Of a stretch of 64,000 bases of DNA, positions 34,761 to 46,334 are shown in pieces. The DNA lies in contig NC_086355.1 in NCBI RefSeq assembly GCF_036324505.1, forward strand, positions 20,388,518-20,452,517. The letters run 5' to 3'. The notes under the pieces were generated by a model that was not told where the DNA came from, did not search any database, and worked only from the letters and a program-made list of their open reading frames with translations. This DNA is from Eleginops maclovinus. Lineage: Eukaryota; Chordata; Actinopteri; Perciformes; Eleginopidae. The position numbers and the translations under genes were made by a program. Every line of letters begins with the position of its first letter. The first letter of the stretch is position 1.

Positions 34761-37663
34761 GAATCAAAGAGGAGCGTTGTTTGGAGCTTTTTCACAGCTG
34801 AGAATTATGGTTTTTGATAGTTATTTGCACTGAAACCGTTTCATTTTTGCAATTTGTTCATTCTAATTATTTGCAGATTCAAATAACCAAAAAAATAAAT
34901 ATGTATTTGTTGCTTTCCTATAAAACTGTGTTTTCACATGCAGCTTTGAAAAGAGAAAAAGAACAGTAAAGGTATCATTATGAGCAACTCTAGCCTGTTT
35001 TACTTTGTGTTGGATTAAAACAAATGTTATTTCATTGCCCTGCCCTACTTGGTAATACTGAGTCTAACTGTGCTGTTGCATTAGTGTTGTTTACGAGGGC
35101 TGTAAATGAGCTTGATGTAGACTTGAGACGGGTTGTAGAAGGGCAAATTGTTAAATTGATGATGCTTTTAGTAACTTAAACAGCAGCGTCTGGGGTTATT
35201 TGGGTACCCGACCACCAATAAATATGCTGTTTTAAGTAACACTGCTGATTACTACTAAGGGAACATTAGCACAGTGTGATAGTATAATTATTTGTTTTCA
35301 TTACACTGAAGCTCCTGCAAGAAGCATGTGATCAGAATGAAATTAAAGGTACCTAATTTTGGAGTCTAAGTCGAAATCATTACAAAACATTTATCACTCA
35401 TTTTTTGACAACAAATATCTCATTATTTTTGTATGAAATTGCTATTATGGGGCTCACCTTTTACATCTCTGGGACAGACTCAAGCTTGTGAGACTCCAAC
35501 GATCCAGATAGGGTTTTTTTAGCATTCAGGGACAAAGCCATCCTATCAATCTGTGTCCCGCTGCCGGTGCACAGCTAATTGAGTGTCACTTTGAATATCA
35601 CAGCTAGCTATCTGCTTCGAAGAAAACTCCAAGACAAGGAGGGAGTGCAGAATGGGGTGCCATTGTACTCCCGCATCATGCACATCATCAATCTTGATTT
35701 TAGAGCTTAAGGGGAGGTGATGGGAGACGCTGACAATGATTTCTAGACTGTTTTTTCAGAGTCTCGCTTTATGGTAAATAAGCCCTTTACATGTTGTGTT
35801 TTGCTACCAAGAAAAGACACAGACGAGATTGCAATAAAGGATAAATCTCCAAAAGTCGGAGATTATTTGGGTAAATCATGACATGGGCACATTGTGTCAC
35901 TTGATCTCAATTCTTTGTGCTGGGTCTGTAGTTTGCCTTCGGCTACATTAACATGTTCTTGTCTCTCGGCGAATGCATTAACATTTGCGTACCACTCTCT
36001 CACGTCATGGTTGATTTCTTGTCCAGAAAAAGCATCTCTACATCCTGATCACAAATATCCCTGCACGAATGAACCATGTACCAGATAATTAAAAAAATTA
36101 CCCATTAAAGACAAACTCAATGAATGCAATGGCCTGGGATTGGCCTAGAATAGATTGGGCTTTGGTTGCAGAACATACATTTTTTTCTTATTTTAGTAGT
36201 TTTTAAATAAATAATGATAACAGGAATTTACCCAAACAATAATAATAATAAAAGCAAGAATATACTAATACCTACAGTTCTACTGCTCAAATACACAAGT
36301 AAGAATAACAATCATGTAAATGCCACACAAAACTGAAATCTAATTGTATTTATGTAGATATTCCAGGATACATATATGTTATTGTGAACATTATATTTTG
36401 GCAACTAATAGAGCTGTTTATGCAATTTTAAATATTATTTCTTTCTTTCTTCCTACTCATTATAGTTTTGGGATTTTAAATAATAATTATTTTCTGGAAA
36501 GCTTTCAGATTTTAATAATTGAATGTTTCCTCTGGGGAAATCTGGGAAATTGATGGTTGACAGTTTTCCAACATTTGCCTGCACTTACAAATATTTATCC
36601 AACACTGTGTGTAGCCAGATGATGTTGGTTAGCAATTCAACACAATATGTTTATTCCAAAAAAGCACTTTTGTGAGGTACCTCGAAATACTTAGCATAGA
36701 ACTCATTGGAATTAAGCTTTAGCCAAGTAGTGTCACAGGGTCCTCGGAATACAGCCTTAGGTTAGCTGAAAGATATTGAGGGACAACGGAAGTTAGTTGT
36801 CTGATGTATGTATAAGCGGTTCAGGCTAAACACTATAAATAAAAGCTTTCGACAGAGGACATAAAGCTTTTCCAGGCTGACTTTTTTTCTTCTTGTTAGG
36901 CTACAGAAGTGTTTTCTCATCCGTGATATTCTCAGTACCACCAGCTATATGTTACAACACGCCAAAGTATCCTAAACTGTCAGTACAATACATTTTTATC
37001 ACTAGCGTTTGTCCTATAACTTATTAGGTAGTTAACCATCTCACTAAAACTTATCTATATTGTCTTGAAGTACATTACTCATCGTCACTACTGCACAAGA
37101 ATTTCACAAACAAACAACTCAATGTCTTAAAATAAAACAAGATGAATTGCTAACTACACCTTGTATGTATGTAAGCAGTGATGGCATTTTCCCTGATACA
37201 TGAGGAAAAGTGGGGGTAAAAAGTGAGTAAAATGCAATGAAACTACGTCTCTATTCCTGTTTTTACCAACCTTTCAATATTTATTTCTGATTAGTAAAAC
37301 ACTTTTAAACCTCCAAAGAAGATACATTAAAATGCTTTTTTTGGTCTGATTATAACTAAAGCATTAAAAAACTAAGAGTGAAATATGAAAATGTGAATGG
37401 TTAAACACAACTTAGCTACAATACATTAAATGCTGAGGCTCTCGGTCTCAATCAAAAATGAGCATTGTTGAGAATTCTTAATATTGGTCACTTTCCCTCA
37501 GCTGTGGAGGGTTCTGTAAATTGTTCAAAGTCAATAAAGGACCAGAGGAATTAATTACTTAAAAGTACACATGCATGACTTTTGACATCATGCAAATCAA
37601 AGCCTTATCGCTTAAGCCATCTTTAGCAGGAAAGCGTGACCTTCACCAGTCTCACCCACACAA

Positions 37664-37665
<2 letters not shown>
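34761..37665. other. Gene-free, mostly unique-looking sequence
   Basis: The part 35500-35900 is smoother and more GC-rich than its surroundings and could be single-copy regulatory DNA. A short TTTC repeat lies near 36439-36452. No coding frame longer than 70 residues. Confidence 0.45.

Positions 37666-37756
<91 letters not shown>
37666..37756 (+). repeat. (AC)n microsatellite, about 45 units
   Basis: A pure alternating AC tract of 91 bp, the longest simple repeat in the window. It produces a long His/Thr-repeat frame (37575-37775) that is not a gene. Confidence 0.98.
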
Positions 37757-37757
<1 letters not shown>

Positions 37758-38374
37758 CTGGTAACATCTGATTAGCTTAAGAGTGCCTCCCCTTTGCCTT
37801 TAATTAATTCAACTGCACTTGGAGGGGAAGTAGTCCCGTTAAAGCCAAATCTTCTGCACCATTTAACTGGATAATGGCAGATTTTTACGATGTTTTCATT
37901 AAGGGGCGACCTTGGCTTTCAAGGTGTTGGCAGCTGCCATGGTGAGTCGATACAGAGAGTGACCAAAGATTTAGTCAGTGGTGTCAACTTCATTTTGAAG
38001 GAGTTCATGACTCAGAAACCTCACATCGTTAAGTCTGCGCCACACAAAAAATAAACATACACACAACAGGACAGGAATAGGACCCTTGGGGACTACTATG
38101 CCTCATATAATATACAACAACATGAATAACTGACTTTTTAAAGGGTTCAAGCTATGAAACATACAAATGGGGACCATAGTGCACATACTCAAGTGGCGCA
38201 ACAAACAGTTGTACACACAAAAAGTAGGTGAGTGTAGAAGGAACTTTGAGAAAGTTCAGACCCTGCCAATTTATAAAGCTCAAAACACCTGCCCAATTAC
38301 TGAACCAGTTCACATGCTGTTGGATGACCTGAAAAGCACCTTATTTGAAGGATATTAAGGCATCTACACAATAT
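37757..38374. other. Gene-free; smooth non-repetitive tract 37757-37990
   Basis: Directly after the microsatellite the sequence has AT-hook-like TTTAATTAATTC, GATTAGCTTAAG and CAGCTGCCATGG motifs without repeat similarity. It might be conserved regulatory DNA. No supported frame. Confidence 0.35.
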
Positions 38375-38530
38375 ACTGGCCCTGTTTGGACTTGGCATTA
38401 ACATGTTTCTTTTGTAATCTTATCACAGATGGTCCGCTCTTAGGACAGTGTGTTTCCACACAAGACAAATTAAAAAAACACATTGAGATCCAATTACAAG
38501 GACCAATTTAGGTTCAAATGATCAAGTAGT
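38375..38530 (+). mobile_element. MITE-like fragment of a common fish repeat
   Basis: GCCCTGTTTGGACTTGGCAT with TAACATG, then a TAATCTTATCACAG and a GGTCCGCTCT phrase, follow the order of a common fish repeat (CCTGTTTACACCTGGTATTAACATG..GATCACAAGTGGACAGC, as recalled). Its right-hand end is not identified. Confidence 0.35.
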
Positions 38531-39599
38531 ATATTCACAGTGTACATTTTGGGTCTTTCCGACAACATATGGAAACACCTTTAAACTATGGTAAGTCTGT
38601 AACTTAACTCACTTGATGTTGACTTGACTAGGCTAGTGCTGCTGCAAATTGAAATCATGGCAGGAGGTAAAATAATTGTATAAGCAAGGACTTTTCACAA
38701 ATCAGTTACAAAGAGTCAGACTAAAACTGGCAAAGTCTCACTTTAGACGGGCCCTTGCTGAGGAAATATATAAAACATTGTAAGATCAGATAAGTTAAGA
38801 TAGGATAAAATAAACCTTTATTGACAGCCATGGGAAATGTACCAGTAAAGGAAATCAAATTGAAAGGCAGAATAGGACAGGTAAGGGTTCACACAAGGAT
38901 ATTTAAAAACTAAAAATAACATACAATTAAATGTTTTTGTATTACTTTATGCTCATGTCATAAATGAATTGTAAATACAACAGTAATCTGCATGACAATT
39001 GAAAAAAGGAGTGAAAAGAAGTTACGTAAAAACAAAATGATAAAATAAGGTATCTTTCTTTGACCAATAGTATTAGTATACTGTATTTACACATTTTGTC
39101 TCAGTTGCTCTCACTGACATTGATCATTGATTCCTAACCCATACAGATCAATTCTCTCTCATCCTCTCATTCAGTGACTGAATTGATCAGGGATCAGATA
39201 AATACAGGCCTATCACCCTGGACAGAACCTGTAAAGGCCATTTCTATTGATCACTTACTGACGCACATACGCTTGGAAAGAGTTGAGATAACATATGCAT
39301 CTTGGAAGAGATAGATGCATTTTCGTTTTGTTCAGGAATTGACTTGCCTTCATTGAAGAAGCTGACAAAAGAGAGGTTCATCGTTTTAAGGATCTGTGTG
39401 AATCAACCTACCATAATCACATTTTGAGGCTGACCAACAACATTGTCTCTGAACCTAATTACATCCTGAAAAGCAAATAATGAATTGAGATACAGGGTCC
39501 TATGATTTAAGAAGGTTAGACTGAAGCATTCTTTAGTGCACCAGTCAACCCTAAAATGAAATACTGAGTTAAATCCCAGGTCAAATGTCTTTTAAAGGG
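38531..39599. other. Gene-free; possible LINE-tail remnant at 38785-38870
   Basis: AAGTTAAGATAGGATAAAAT followed by AAACCTTTATTGACAGCCATGGGAAAT resembles the tail-and-leader repeat common in fish (ACTTTATTGATCCC..GGGAAATT). The remainder shows nothing recognisable. Confidence 0.35.
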
Positions 39600-39770
39600 T
39601 CTTCATCATGTAGTTGTCAGCTATTGTAAGGTTTATGTGAATTGTATTTTTCCTTGTATCTTGTCGGAATATTTGTCTTATTTGATGTTGCAGATAGAAC
39701 TGCTGAATGCAAGAAACATTTCAGAATTGATCTGACAATAAAGTATAATCACATTGTATTGTATTACAAA
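39600..39770 (+). repeat. LINE 3'-end remnant, plus orientation
   Basis: GCAAGAAACATTTCAGAATTGATCTGACAATAAAGTA is the kind of 3' end found in several fish L2-like LINEs, with an AATAAAG signal close to the terminus. A minus-strand LINE begins immediately to the right. No coding part is left. Confidence 0.4.
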
Positions 39771-39783
39771 AGGAAAAGCATGC

Positions 39784-40552
39784 CATCCATCATCAATCCA
39801 TCCATCTTCTCCCGCTTTTCCGTCAGGGTCGCGGAGGTAACAGCTCCAGCAGAGAGCCCCAAACTTCTCTTTCCCTGGCCACATCAACCAGCTCTGACTG
39901 GGGGATTCCAAGGCGCTCCCAGGCCAGCAAAGAGATATAATCCCTCCACCTGGTCCTAGGTCTACCCCTCGGTCTCTTCCCAGCTGGACGTGCCTGGAAC
40001 ACCTCCCTAGGGAGGCGCCCAGGTGGCATCCTCACTAGGTGCCCGAACCACCTCAACTGGCTCCTTTCAACGCGAAGGAGCAGCGGTTCTACTCCGAGTC
40101 CCTCCCGGATGACTGAACTTCTCACCTTATCCCTAAGAGAGATGCCAGCCACCCTGCGGAGAAATCCCATTTCGGCCGCTTGTATCCGCGATCTCATTCT
40201 TTCGGTCATGACCCATCCTTCATGACCATAGGTGAGGGTAGGAACGAAGATGGCCCAGTAGACACAACAGTGCGGTAAAGCGACTGCAGTACCACTCCCG
40301 CTGCTCCGATTCTCCGGCCCATCTCACGCTCCATTGTTCCCTCACTCAAGAACAAGACCCCCGAGATACTTGAACTCCTTCACTTGGGGTAAGGCTTCAT
40401 TCCCTACCTGGAGTGGACAGTCCATCGGTTTCCTGCTGAGAACCATGGCCTCAGATTTGGAGGTGCTGATCCTCATCCCAGCCGCTTCACACTCGGCCAC
40501 GAACCGATCCAGTGAGTGCTGAAGGTCACAGACCAATGAAGCCATTAGGACC
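39784..40552 (-). mobile_element. 5'-truncated Rex3-like (RTE clade) LINE
   Basis: The minus strand encodes the C-terminal part of a non-LTR polyprotein. Frame 40605-40342 contains SLDRFVAECEAAGMRISTSKSEAMVL and a PQVKEFKYLG motif. Frame 40209-39823, in the same phase, contains TERMRSRIQAAEMGFLRRVAG, LLRVERSQLRWFGHLVRMPP, RPRGRPRTRWRDYIS and a terminal LLELLPPRP. A stop and an internal deletion near 40260-40340 separate them. The element ends at the left in GATG-type repeats (GGATGG on the minus strand), a tail known for Rex3. AGCATGC at 39777-39783 and 40553-40559 may be the target duplication. The clade assignment is from memory; the LINE call is firm. Confidence 0.87.
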
Positions 40553-40559
40553 AGCATGC

Positions 40560-43500
40560 GACAAACGTTTACATTTGGATGAAAAATAATGGATGTGAAA
40601 CTCATGTTGAGCTTTTAATTGAGCTCTAGATTATTGTACATTTAGTCAGATATATTTTTCTTTTGTTTGGGCCTGTAGTAAATTTCTCATATATCCTACT
40701 CCTCACGCATGTTCATTTATTACTTCCCAGCCGTCATTGTCTCGGGTTGTCAATAATGTTTATCAGATCTTCTCATCCACTGGTCACGCCCATCGATTAG
40801 CAAAGAGACACACCTACATTGTTACCATATAATTTCACCTGTGTTTCTTTTTAAATATATCTCTGTCTTTCTTACAATAATGCTGCTGCTACTAACGCCC
40901 CTCCATATCCATAACTGCAGTGTTCGAAGATTCATCAGCCTCATCATTTCATCAGTGTCATCAGCTTCTCGATTACAAATCTCTCTGTCGAGTCTAAGTG
41001 CCAAGACTCATCTGTTATAATAAACATTATCTTTTTCTCAATCACTTGTTTCTGCTGATTAACATCCCTAAACCATGGGGCGTCCAATAGTTGGCTGTGT
41101 TGATGTCAGATGGCATGCAGTGACTGTATGATAATCATGCAGAAACTAGTAGTAAAAGAATGTACCATGATAATACTAAGGTTTCTGTGGATTTCCAGTC
41201 AAAACAGATTTTATCCTTATACTGACAAAACCAGAGTTAACTTGTTTGTTTCAGGCTGCCTCTCTCAACTGTACTGACTGTGTGATCCAAGACATAATTT
41301 GCCCTTTTGATGATACAACAGGCTATGCCCTGAACACGTGTAACTTTGATAATAATATGCCATAAAATTTCAACTACTTTGCTAAACTCTTTTCCTGGCT
41401 TCCTTTCCAACTAAAACCTGGCATATAGCCGGTAAGTCATCTGTAGAGGGAAAAAGTTATGCTGACTTTAATGCTGCCAAGGGGGCATATGGCTCCGGCT
41501 TCCAAGATCACGGAGACAAGTTTCTGGTCTCTGGAGTGTCGGGTCAAGAGCAGGAAGCATATCAGTAGGAAAGTGGAGGAGGACTAAGCCACAGAGACAT
41601 CTTACGTTGCTGGCCAGTCCACATGAAGCTCAACTGTTGCTAACTTGAAAATATCTATTTGTGAATATAAGAACGTCACAAACAAGTCTTTATAAAGTTC
41701 TGAAGCAAATAATAAGCTGTAGCAAATCAAACTAATCTCTAACAAATGCAACAATCCATTTAATGGCATTTCAAATACCCAATATTTAAATACTACTCTA
41801 TAGGTGTTACCACTGTCTTAAGACTTTTCTTCACCCACACATACATGCGGACAGCAGTCCAGCATTCAAATGAACAAGTATGACTTGTGTGAGACTTGCC
41901 TGCCATGCTTGTTAGCAAGCTTTCATTGACCTGGGGCTATTCATAAGATAGGCTACCCAATAGGCTCAGCTCAGGGTATCCTGTGCCTGTCTACCTGCCA
42001 TCTTACGCATGAGTCTCCCTATGTGATGCCTCGCTAGATATGCTCCCCTGAGTTGCACTGACAGGTCATCTTTCAGAGGGAGCCACTTGAGTGTCAGCTG
42101 GAAATCAATTGTGGAAGACGTTGGCTGCCTCATCCCCTGGTGACACATGCTCCATGGTGACTTGTTGTGTTCCAATCCTTGTTTCATCAAAGTCTGTCCA
42201 CTCTGTTGGTGGCCAGTGACTGCATGGAGAGTCAGGTATAGGGAAATGTAAGGTTTCCATTTTTGTGTTTATGGGCATAATTGTATGTTGACTTGCAGCC
42301 AAAGAGACATTTTAAACCCTCCTTAGAAAAAATATATGATCGTTTCAGCAGTGCATTAACAAGAGAGACATGGAGCTAGAGATATGGCAGCAATGCACCC
42401 AGGAAGTAAATTAGACATAAACTGACATTTATGCAGTGCAGTAAACACCTGGTTAAGGGAGAGAGCTGCATACTCAGAACTGTGATATGCAACAAGAAGG
42501 AAATGTTGCATTGGTATAACAGGAAACAATTTGATTTGAGTTCAGCTGCAGGTGAATTAAACACATCATTTTACTCTTTGGTATTTACAATATCTCAGAC
42601 AGCCCACTAAGAATTGTCATGTGCCAAACTTTAACTGGCCCTGGCTTACTTCTCAAGTAGCAAAATCCGTCAATCTCAACCCATTAAGTCATGAGAGACC
42701 TTAGTCTGTCTCCCGTCCTTCCTTAAAGGGCCCCTCGCAGGATCGCAAGGGTCATTGTGCCGCAGCAGTCACACAGATCAATGTAACAGAGTGAAGTGCC
42801 TTGGGTTATTGTCAATGTAAGTAACATCATTCAGAGGGTTATTTATTGCAAATGATGCTGCTTGCTTTCCAGCAATATCCACTTTGCTCAGATTGATACA
42901 GTGCTGAGAGCTACATTTGTGATTGTAAGCAATATATAACCTAGTCCAGGATTTTACTCTGAAAAAATCTGCCTGGACTGCTTTTGTCTTTTGTCAAGAA
43001 CGTATTAAGTAGAATTGTAAATGATATATTTGACACCTGTCTTTGTAAGCTCTAGACATTACTTCTACAATAGAAAACTCAACAGGCATATTAAGCATGT
43101 TTACGAATCCCAATGCACTCATGGCAGGACCGACCCTGCTTAGCTGGTTGATTACCTCGAATGGTTAGAGTCATGATAGTTCATTGTTCAGGGTAGATAG
43201 TAGAACCAGAGGTTACCGGTAGCTCAGATAAAATAAACGCCTGGACAATTAATGCAGTTAAATGCAACACACAGCATGGCAAGCATTGGACTTAGCCATG
43301 GGTTAACTGCCACTACAGCTGACGCTGTGCTAATTGCCTCCTTGCTTTACCATATACATTAGCTCATTGTTAGGGATGGTTGCTTTGCAAATATTTGATC
43401 AATACAAAACACATTTTTTTGAACATATAGGAACTTCACAAAGAAAGTGAAAACCATGAAGAAAATTCAGGCAGTAGGCTTATTAGCCTACAGAGCAATA

Positions 43501-44165
43501 CAGTTTACAAATAAATAAAATTGGCTCACAATGTGCTCTTTTTTAGTTTTTCATTTGCATTGTAATCCTGCTAGTAACCCCATGTTTTTAGAAATGTAAC
43601 AGTAATCTGATTAAGTCTTTTGGTATGTACGGGAATACTGTTCCCTTCTTTTGTATGCTGATTATATAATCCTGTTACTTGTCATCTGTGGCTCCCCAAG
43701 CCTGATGAGCACACTTTACTAGTTAGATTAACCCAGCAATTATAAAGTAGAAGAATGAATTTGAAAAACACTGCTGATCAATATCATATAAAAAGGCGCA
43801 TTAGTTCTTTCTAAGGGAGACCTTTATGTGAAATATCTGTATAGTGGTAAGCAGCGCTCCCCATCGCCATTAAACCCCATGGCTTCAGGGCTTGAAGAAT
43901 ACACGACAAAATTACATGTGGAGCATTGTTATACGATGCAGGATTCTGTAAATCTGCTCATCCCTCAGCAATATACAAAAACTATATTGACTGTGTGCCT
44001 GCAGAGCCATTTGCCCAGTCCTGGAAAGTTGCTGCTGTGAAATGAAATCTGTAAAGCAACTGTGTGCCTGAAGCAGTAAAGTTTTTTTAAAGCACAGCAG
44101 CGCCTTTGTCACAGAAGTTTGGACGTAATTGATGCGATGCATTTTATAGCCTATGTGTAAGAGGC

Positions 44166-44213
<48 letters not shown>

Positions 44214-45069
44214 AAGAGAGGAAAAAAACATTCAGCCGGGGGAAGTATTTCTGTGCGGGAGCCATAATTTGACAAAGGATAACGCCCAACAGATGAATCA
44301 ATTAAACGGAGGTTTGCATTGTCCTTTATTTGGTTCAAACCACTGGCAACAGCACAAGCTCCAAGTAGTAAAATTGAAATAGCAATTTTTACATGTGGTT
44401 TATTCCTTTTGTCATTTGTATTTGAACTGTACTATAAATGAAGCTATTAAATGTGGAACTCTAGGGTTTGAGATGATTTGGATGTGGTAAATGGATCCCA
44501 ACAATCTAAATTTATAACATTTGCCTTAATATCTTAGCCCAATTGTGTCTAAAAATAAACCTATTCAAGTAATTATCACGATAGGGGATAAAAATGTCAT
44601 ATCTACGATATTAAAGTGGTAGCCATTTTATAGTGCTCCATATGTAATCTTTTACCCAGGAAAACATTGCTTTAGTAAAACTTGACTAACTCTAAGAAAT
44701 ACCTGACTGATCCAGTACACCACTTTCCTCATGTGAAAAATCTCATAAAAGATAAGATAAAAGGAGAAATCATTGGCTTTATGGTGAATATGGATTAATA
44801 TTTCTGTTAATTGTTAACAAAACAAAGGCTAACCCTAACCGTCTGCCAAAATAAGGTTACCCTAAATACATGCAATTCAGCCTAAGAGTTAGGTAGTCTG
44901 GATAGTTGTTCCCTCTAAGCTTGTCTCAGAGTTAAAGGACCTTTTATTCATTGTGCATTTAGATACTTAAGTTCCTGACAGGCAGCCCCCAGGTGGGGAG
45001 GGTTGGTAGAAACACGTCTCCCTTCCTTATTCTTAATACTGGATACTTCACCCCTCTAACAACAAATAA
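40560..45069. other. Gene-free; possible LTR-like tract 40730-41070
   Basis: A TTTAAATATAT region near 40851 and a TAATAAAC signal near 41019 give 40730-41070 a weak LTR-like layout, not defined further. The rest to 45069 is AT-rich with no supported gene. Small frames carry no recognisable domain, and the largest (43912-44301) runs through the TG microsatellite. Confidence 0.45.
44169..44210 (+). repeat. (TG)n microsatellite, 21 units
   Basis: Pure alternating TG tract of 42 bp. Confidence 0.97.
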
Positions 45070-45771
45070 AATGCATTTTCCTCAACCTGCCGCTCTATTT
45101 ATGCTGTGAGATCTGCCTGCCTCGTCAATGCTGCTGCTGCTGCTACTTCAACGTTGCTGTTTTTCGCCTGCTGTCTTCACATCCTTGCCTGCTTTACACA
45201 GTTGCCCATGCGATTTGCAAGTTACCTGCTGGAACTGGTGCTGTCCGTTGTAGCTTTTGCTATTTCTGACCCTGGAACCGAATCATCATCCTTGGGGGAA
45301 TAAGCCTGTCTCATCCCAGAAACAAAGGCTCGCTCAGAGCATGGATTAGACGCCCGGGAACGAGCCGCAGGCCGAGCATCACTCAGAAACGAACCAGTGC
45401 TTTGTATCCTCAATGAGCTATATGCTAACAATATACCAGTCCCTTCTTGCCTCAATCACAAGGAGCTTTTTAATTTCCTCCTGGCGAGAGAAAGTTCAGA
45501 GTTGAACGCAAGCACCGGTAACAACCCCTCTCATTGCAAAGTGTCAGCTAAGAGGCATGCTGTCTCTCAGCCAATGCAAAACTCACCACCAAAAAGGCAG
45601 AAGCAGGCTGACTCCAGAATTTCCAGAGAAACCCCCAACTGCTCCCGGAGCGAAGAGGCTGCCAGCGAGACTGGCAGCCTCTTCGCTCTGGCACCTCTCC
45701 AGATACACATGCATGTGTGCAACCTATCTGTAAAAACGGTAAAGTGTGTCAAACTGTTTTTACATACATAG
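45070..45771 (+). pseudogene. Coding-like frame with one internal stop, unknown element
   Basis: One reading phase stays open from 45070 to 45771 except for a single TAA at 45301-45303, more than 230 codons in an AT-rich region. The first part is hydrophobic and Ala/Leu-rich (about 45106-45300). The second contains PETKARSEHGLDARERAAGR, then EPVLCILNELYANNIPVPSC and LNHKELFNFLLARESS, then a basic PPKRQKQ patch that could act as a nuclear signal. I do not recognise the family. The helical LNHKELFNFLL part is vaguely SAP-like, which is only an impression. A LINE-type tail follows 30 bp after the stop, suggesting a retroposed or element-borne frame. A near-perfect hairpin sits inside its 3' part. 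Chance is unlikely, but host-gene status is not supported either. Confidence 0.4.
45645..45691. other. Near-perfect hairpin, 18-bp perfect core, 5-nt loop
   Basis: GAGCGAAGAGGCTGCCAG (45648-45665) is the exact reverse complement of CTGGCAGCCTCTTCGCTC (45671-45688), separated by CGAGA. The stem can be extended by one G-T wobble and two G-C pairs on each side. It lies within the coding-like frame at 45070-45771 and may have arisen by local template switching. Confidence 0.9.
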
Positions 45772-45800
45772 TTTAACCCAACAGCACACAGTGTGAAACA

Positions 45801-45838
45801 ACTAAATTTCCCCCTAGGGTTAAAAAAAGGTTCATTTT
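45801..45838 (+). repeat. LINE/SINE-type 3' tail remnant
   Basis: ACTAAATTTCCCCCTAGGGT and then TAAAAAAAGG resemble the AATTTCCCC..GGGATTAATAAAGG tails of fish LINEs and their SINE partners. It follows the coding-like frame and precedes the LTR at 45859. Confidence 0.4.
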
Positions 45839-45858
45839 CTTCTTCTCTGCCAAAGCTG

Positions 45859-46224
45859 TGTCATGATCCTTGTTTTGTGCTTGTAGTTTCCTGTTTTACT
45901 TTGAAATGTTTTCCCTTTGTGTGTCTGGTCTAGTTTTACTTCCTGTCTTTGGTTTTCCTCCTGTCTGATTGTCTCATTGTTGTCACCTGTTACCTGCCTC
46001 CCCTCCCCAGCTGTCCCTTTGTATTTAGTCTTGCCTTCCCTTGTGTTCTTTATCAGTTCGTTGTCGTCCTTCACGTATCAAGTCAAGTATTTTTCATGTC
46101 CTGGATTTTCCTAGCTTTGTATTCTTGTTAACAGCTTTTTATAATAAAAAATCGCCGTTTGTTGAAAGTGGTATTCCACCTCCTTGTGATGCACTTGGGT
46201 CCTAATTCCCCCCCCCCCCCGACA
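45859..46224 (+). mobile_element. LTR, Ty3/Gypsy-type family, plus orientation
   Basis: Starts TGTCATGATCC and ends in a C13 run plus GACA, 366 bp. Internally it shows a pyrimidine-rich CTTCCTGTC block, CACCTGTTACCTGCCTCCC, a TATTTAGTC box near 46023 (possible TATA), an AATAAAAAATC signal near 46143 and GCACTTGGGTCC near 46191. This is the promoter, poly(A) and terminus order of a fish retrotransposon LTR. It is the only plus-strand copy of the seven in the window and keeps a short piece of leader. Confidence 0.73.
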
Positions 46225-46241
46225 GAATGAACTGACCAAAG

Positions 46242-46334
46242 ATGGACCCAGCACCTGATCTTTACGAGGTGACATACAAACAAATTTATTTAAAAAATGA
46301 GTTTAAGGACTTGTTATTGGATCAGAAACTGTGA
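46242..46334 (+). pseudogene. Possible start of a gag-like frame after the LTR
   Basis: ATGGACCCAGC begins 17 bp after the LTR end and opens a 30-codon frame closed by TGA at 46332-46334. Fish Ty3/Gypsy gag proteins often begin MDPA, which this frame does; the remaining residues do not match what I know of gag. The rest of the element is gone and another repeat follows. Confidence 0.35.

Noticed and set aside
37575..37775. Frame with a long His-Thr repeat
   Set aside because: Direct translation of the (AC)n microsatellite.
40730..41070. A further solo LTR
   Set aside because: A TATA-like and a poly(A)-like motif are present, but no termini, no relatives in the window and no target duplication; left as a note only.
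43912..44301. 129-residue minus-strand frame with a His-Thr repeat
   Set aside because: It runs through the (TG)n microsatellite at 44169-44210 and has no other support.
45645..45691. microRNA precursor or bacterial-type terminator
   Set aside because: The stem is shorter than usual precursors and lies inside a coding-like frame; no U-run follows and the DNA is not bacterial.
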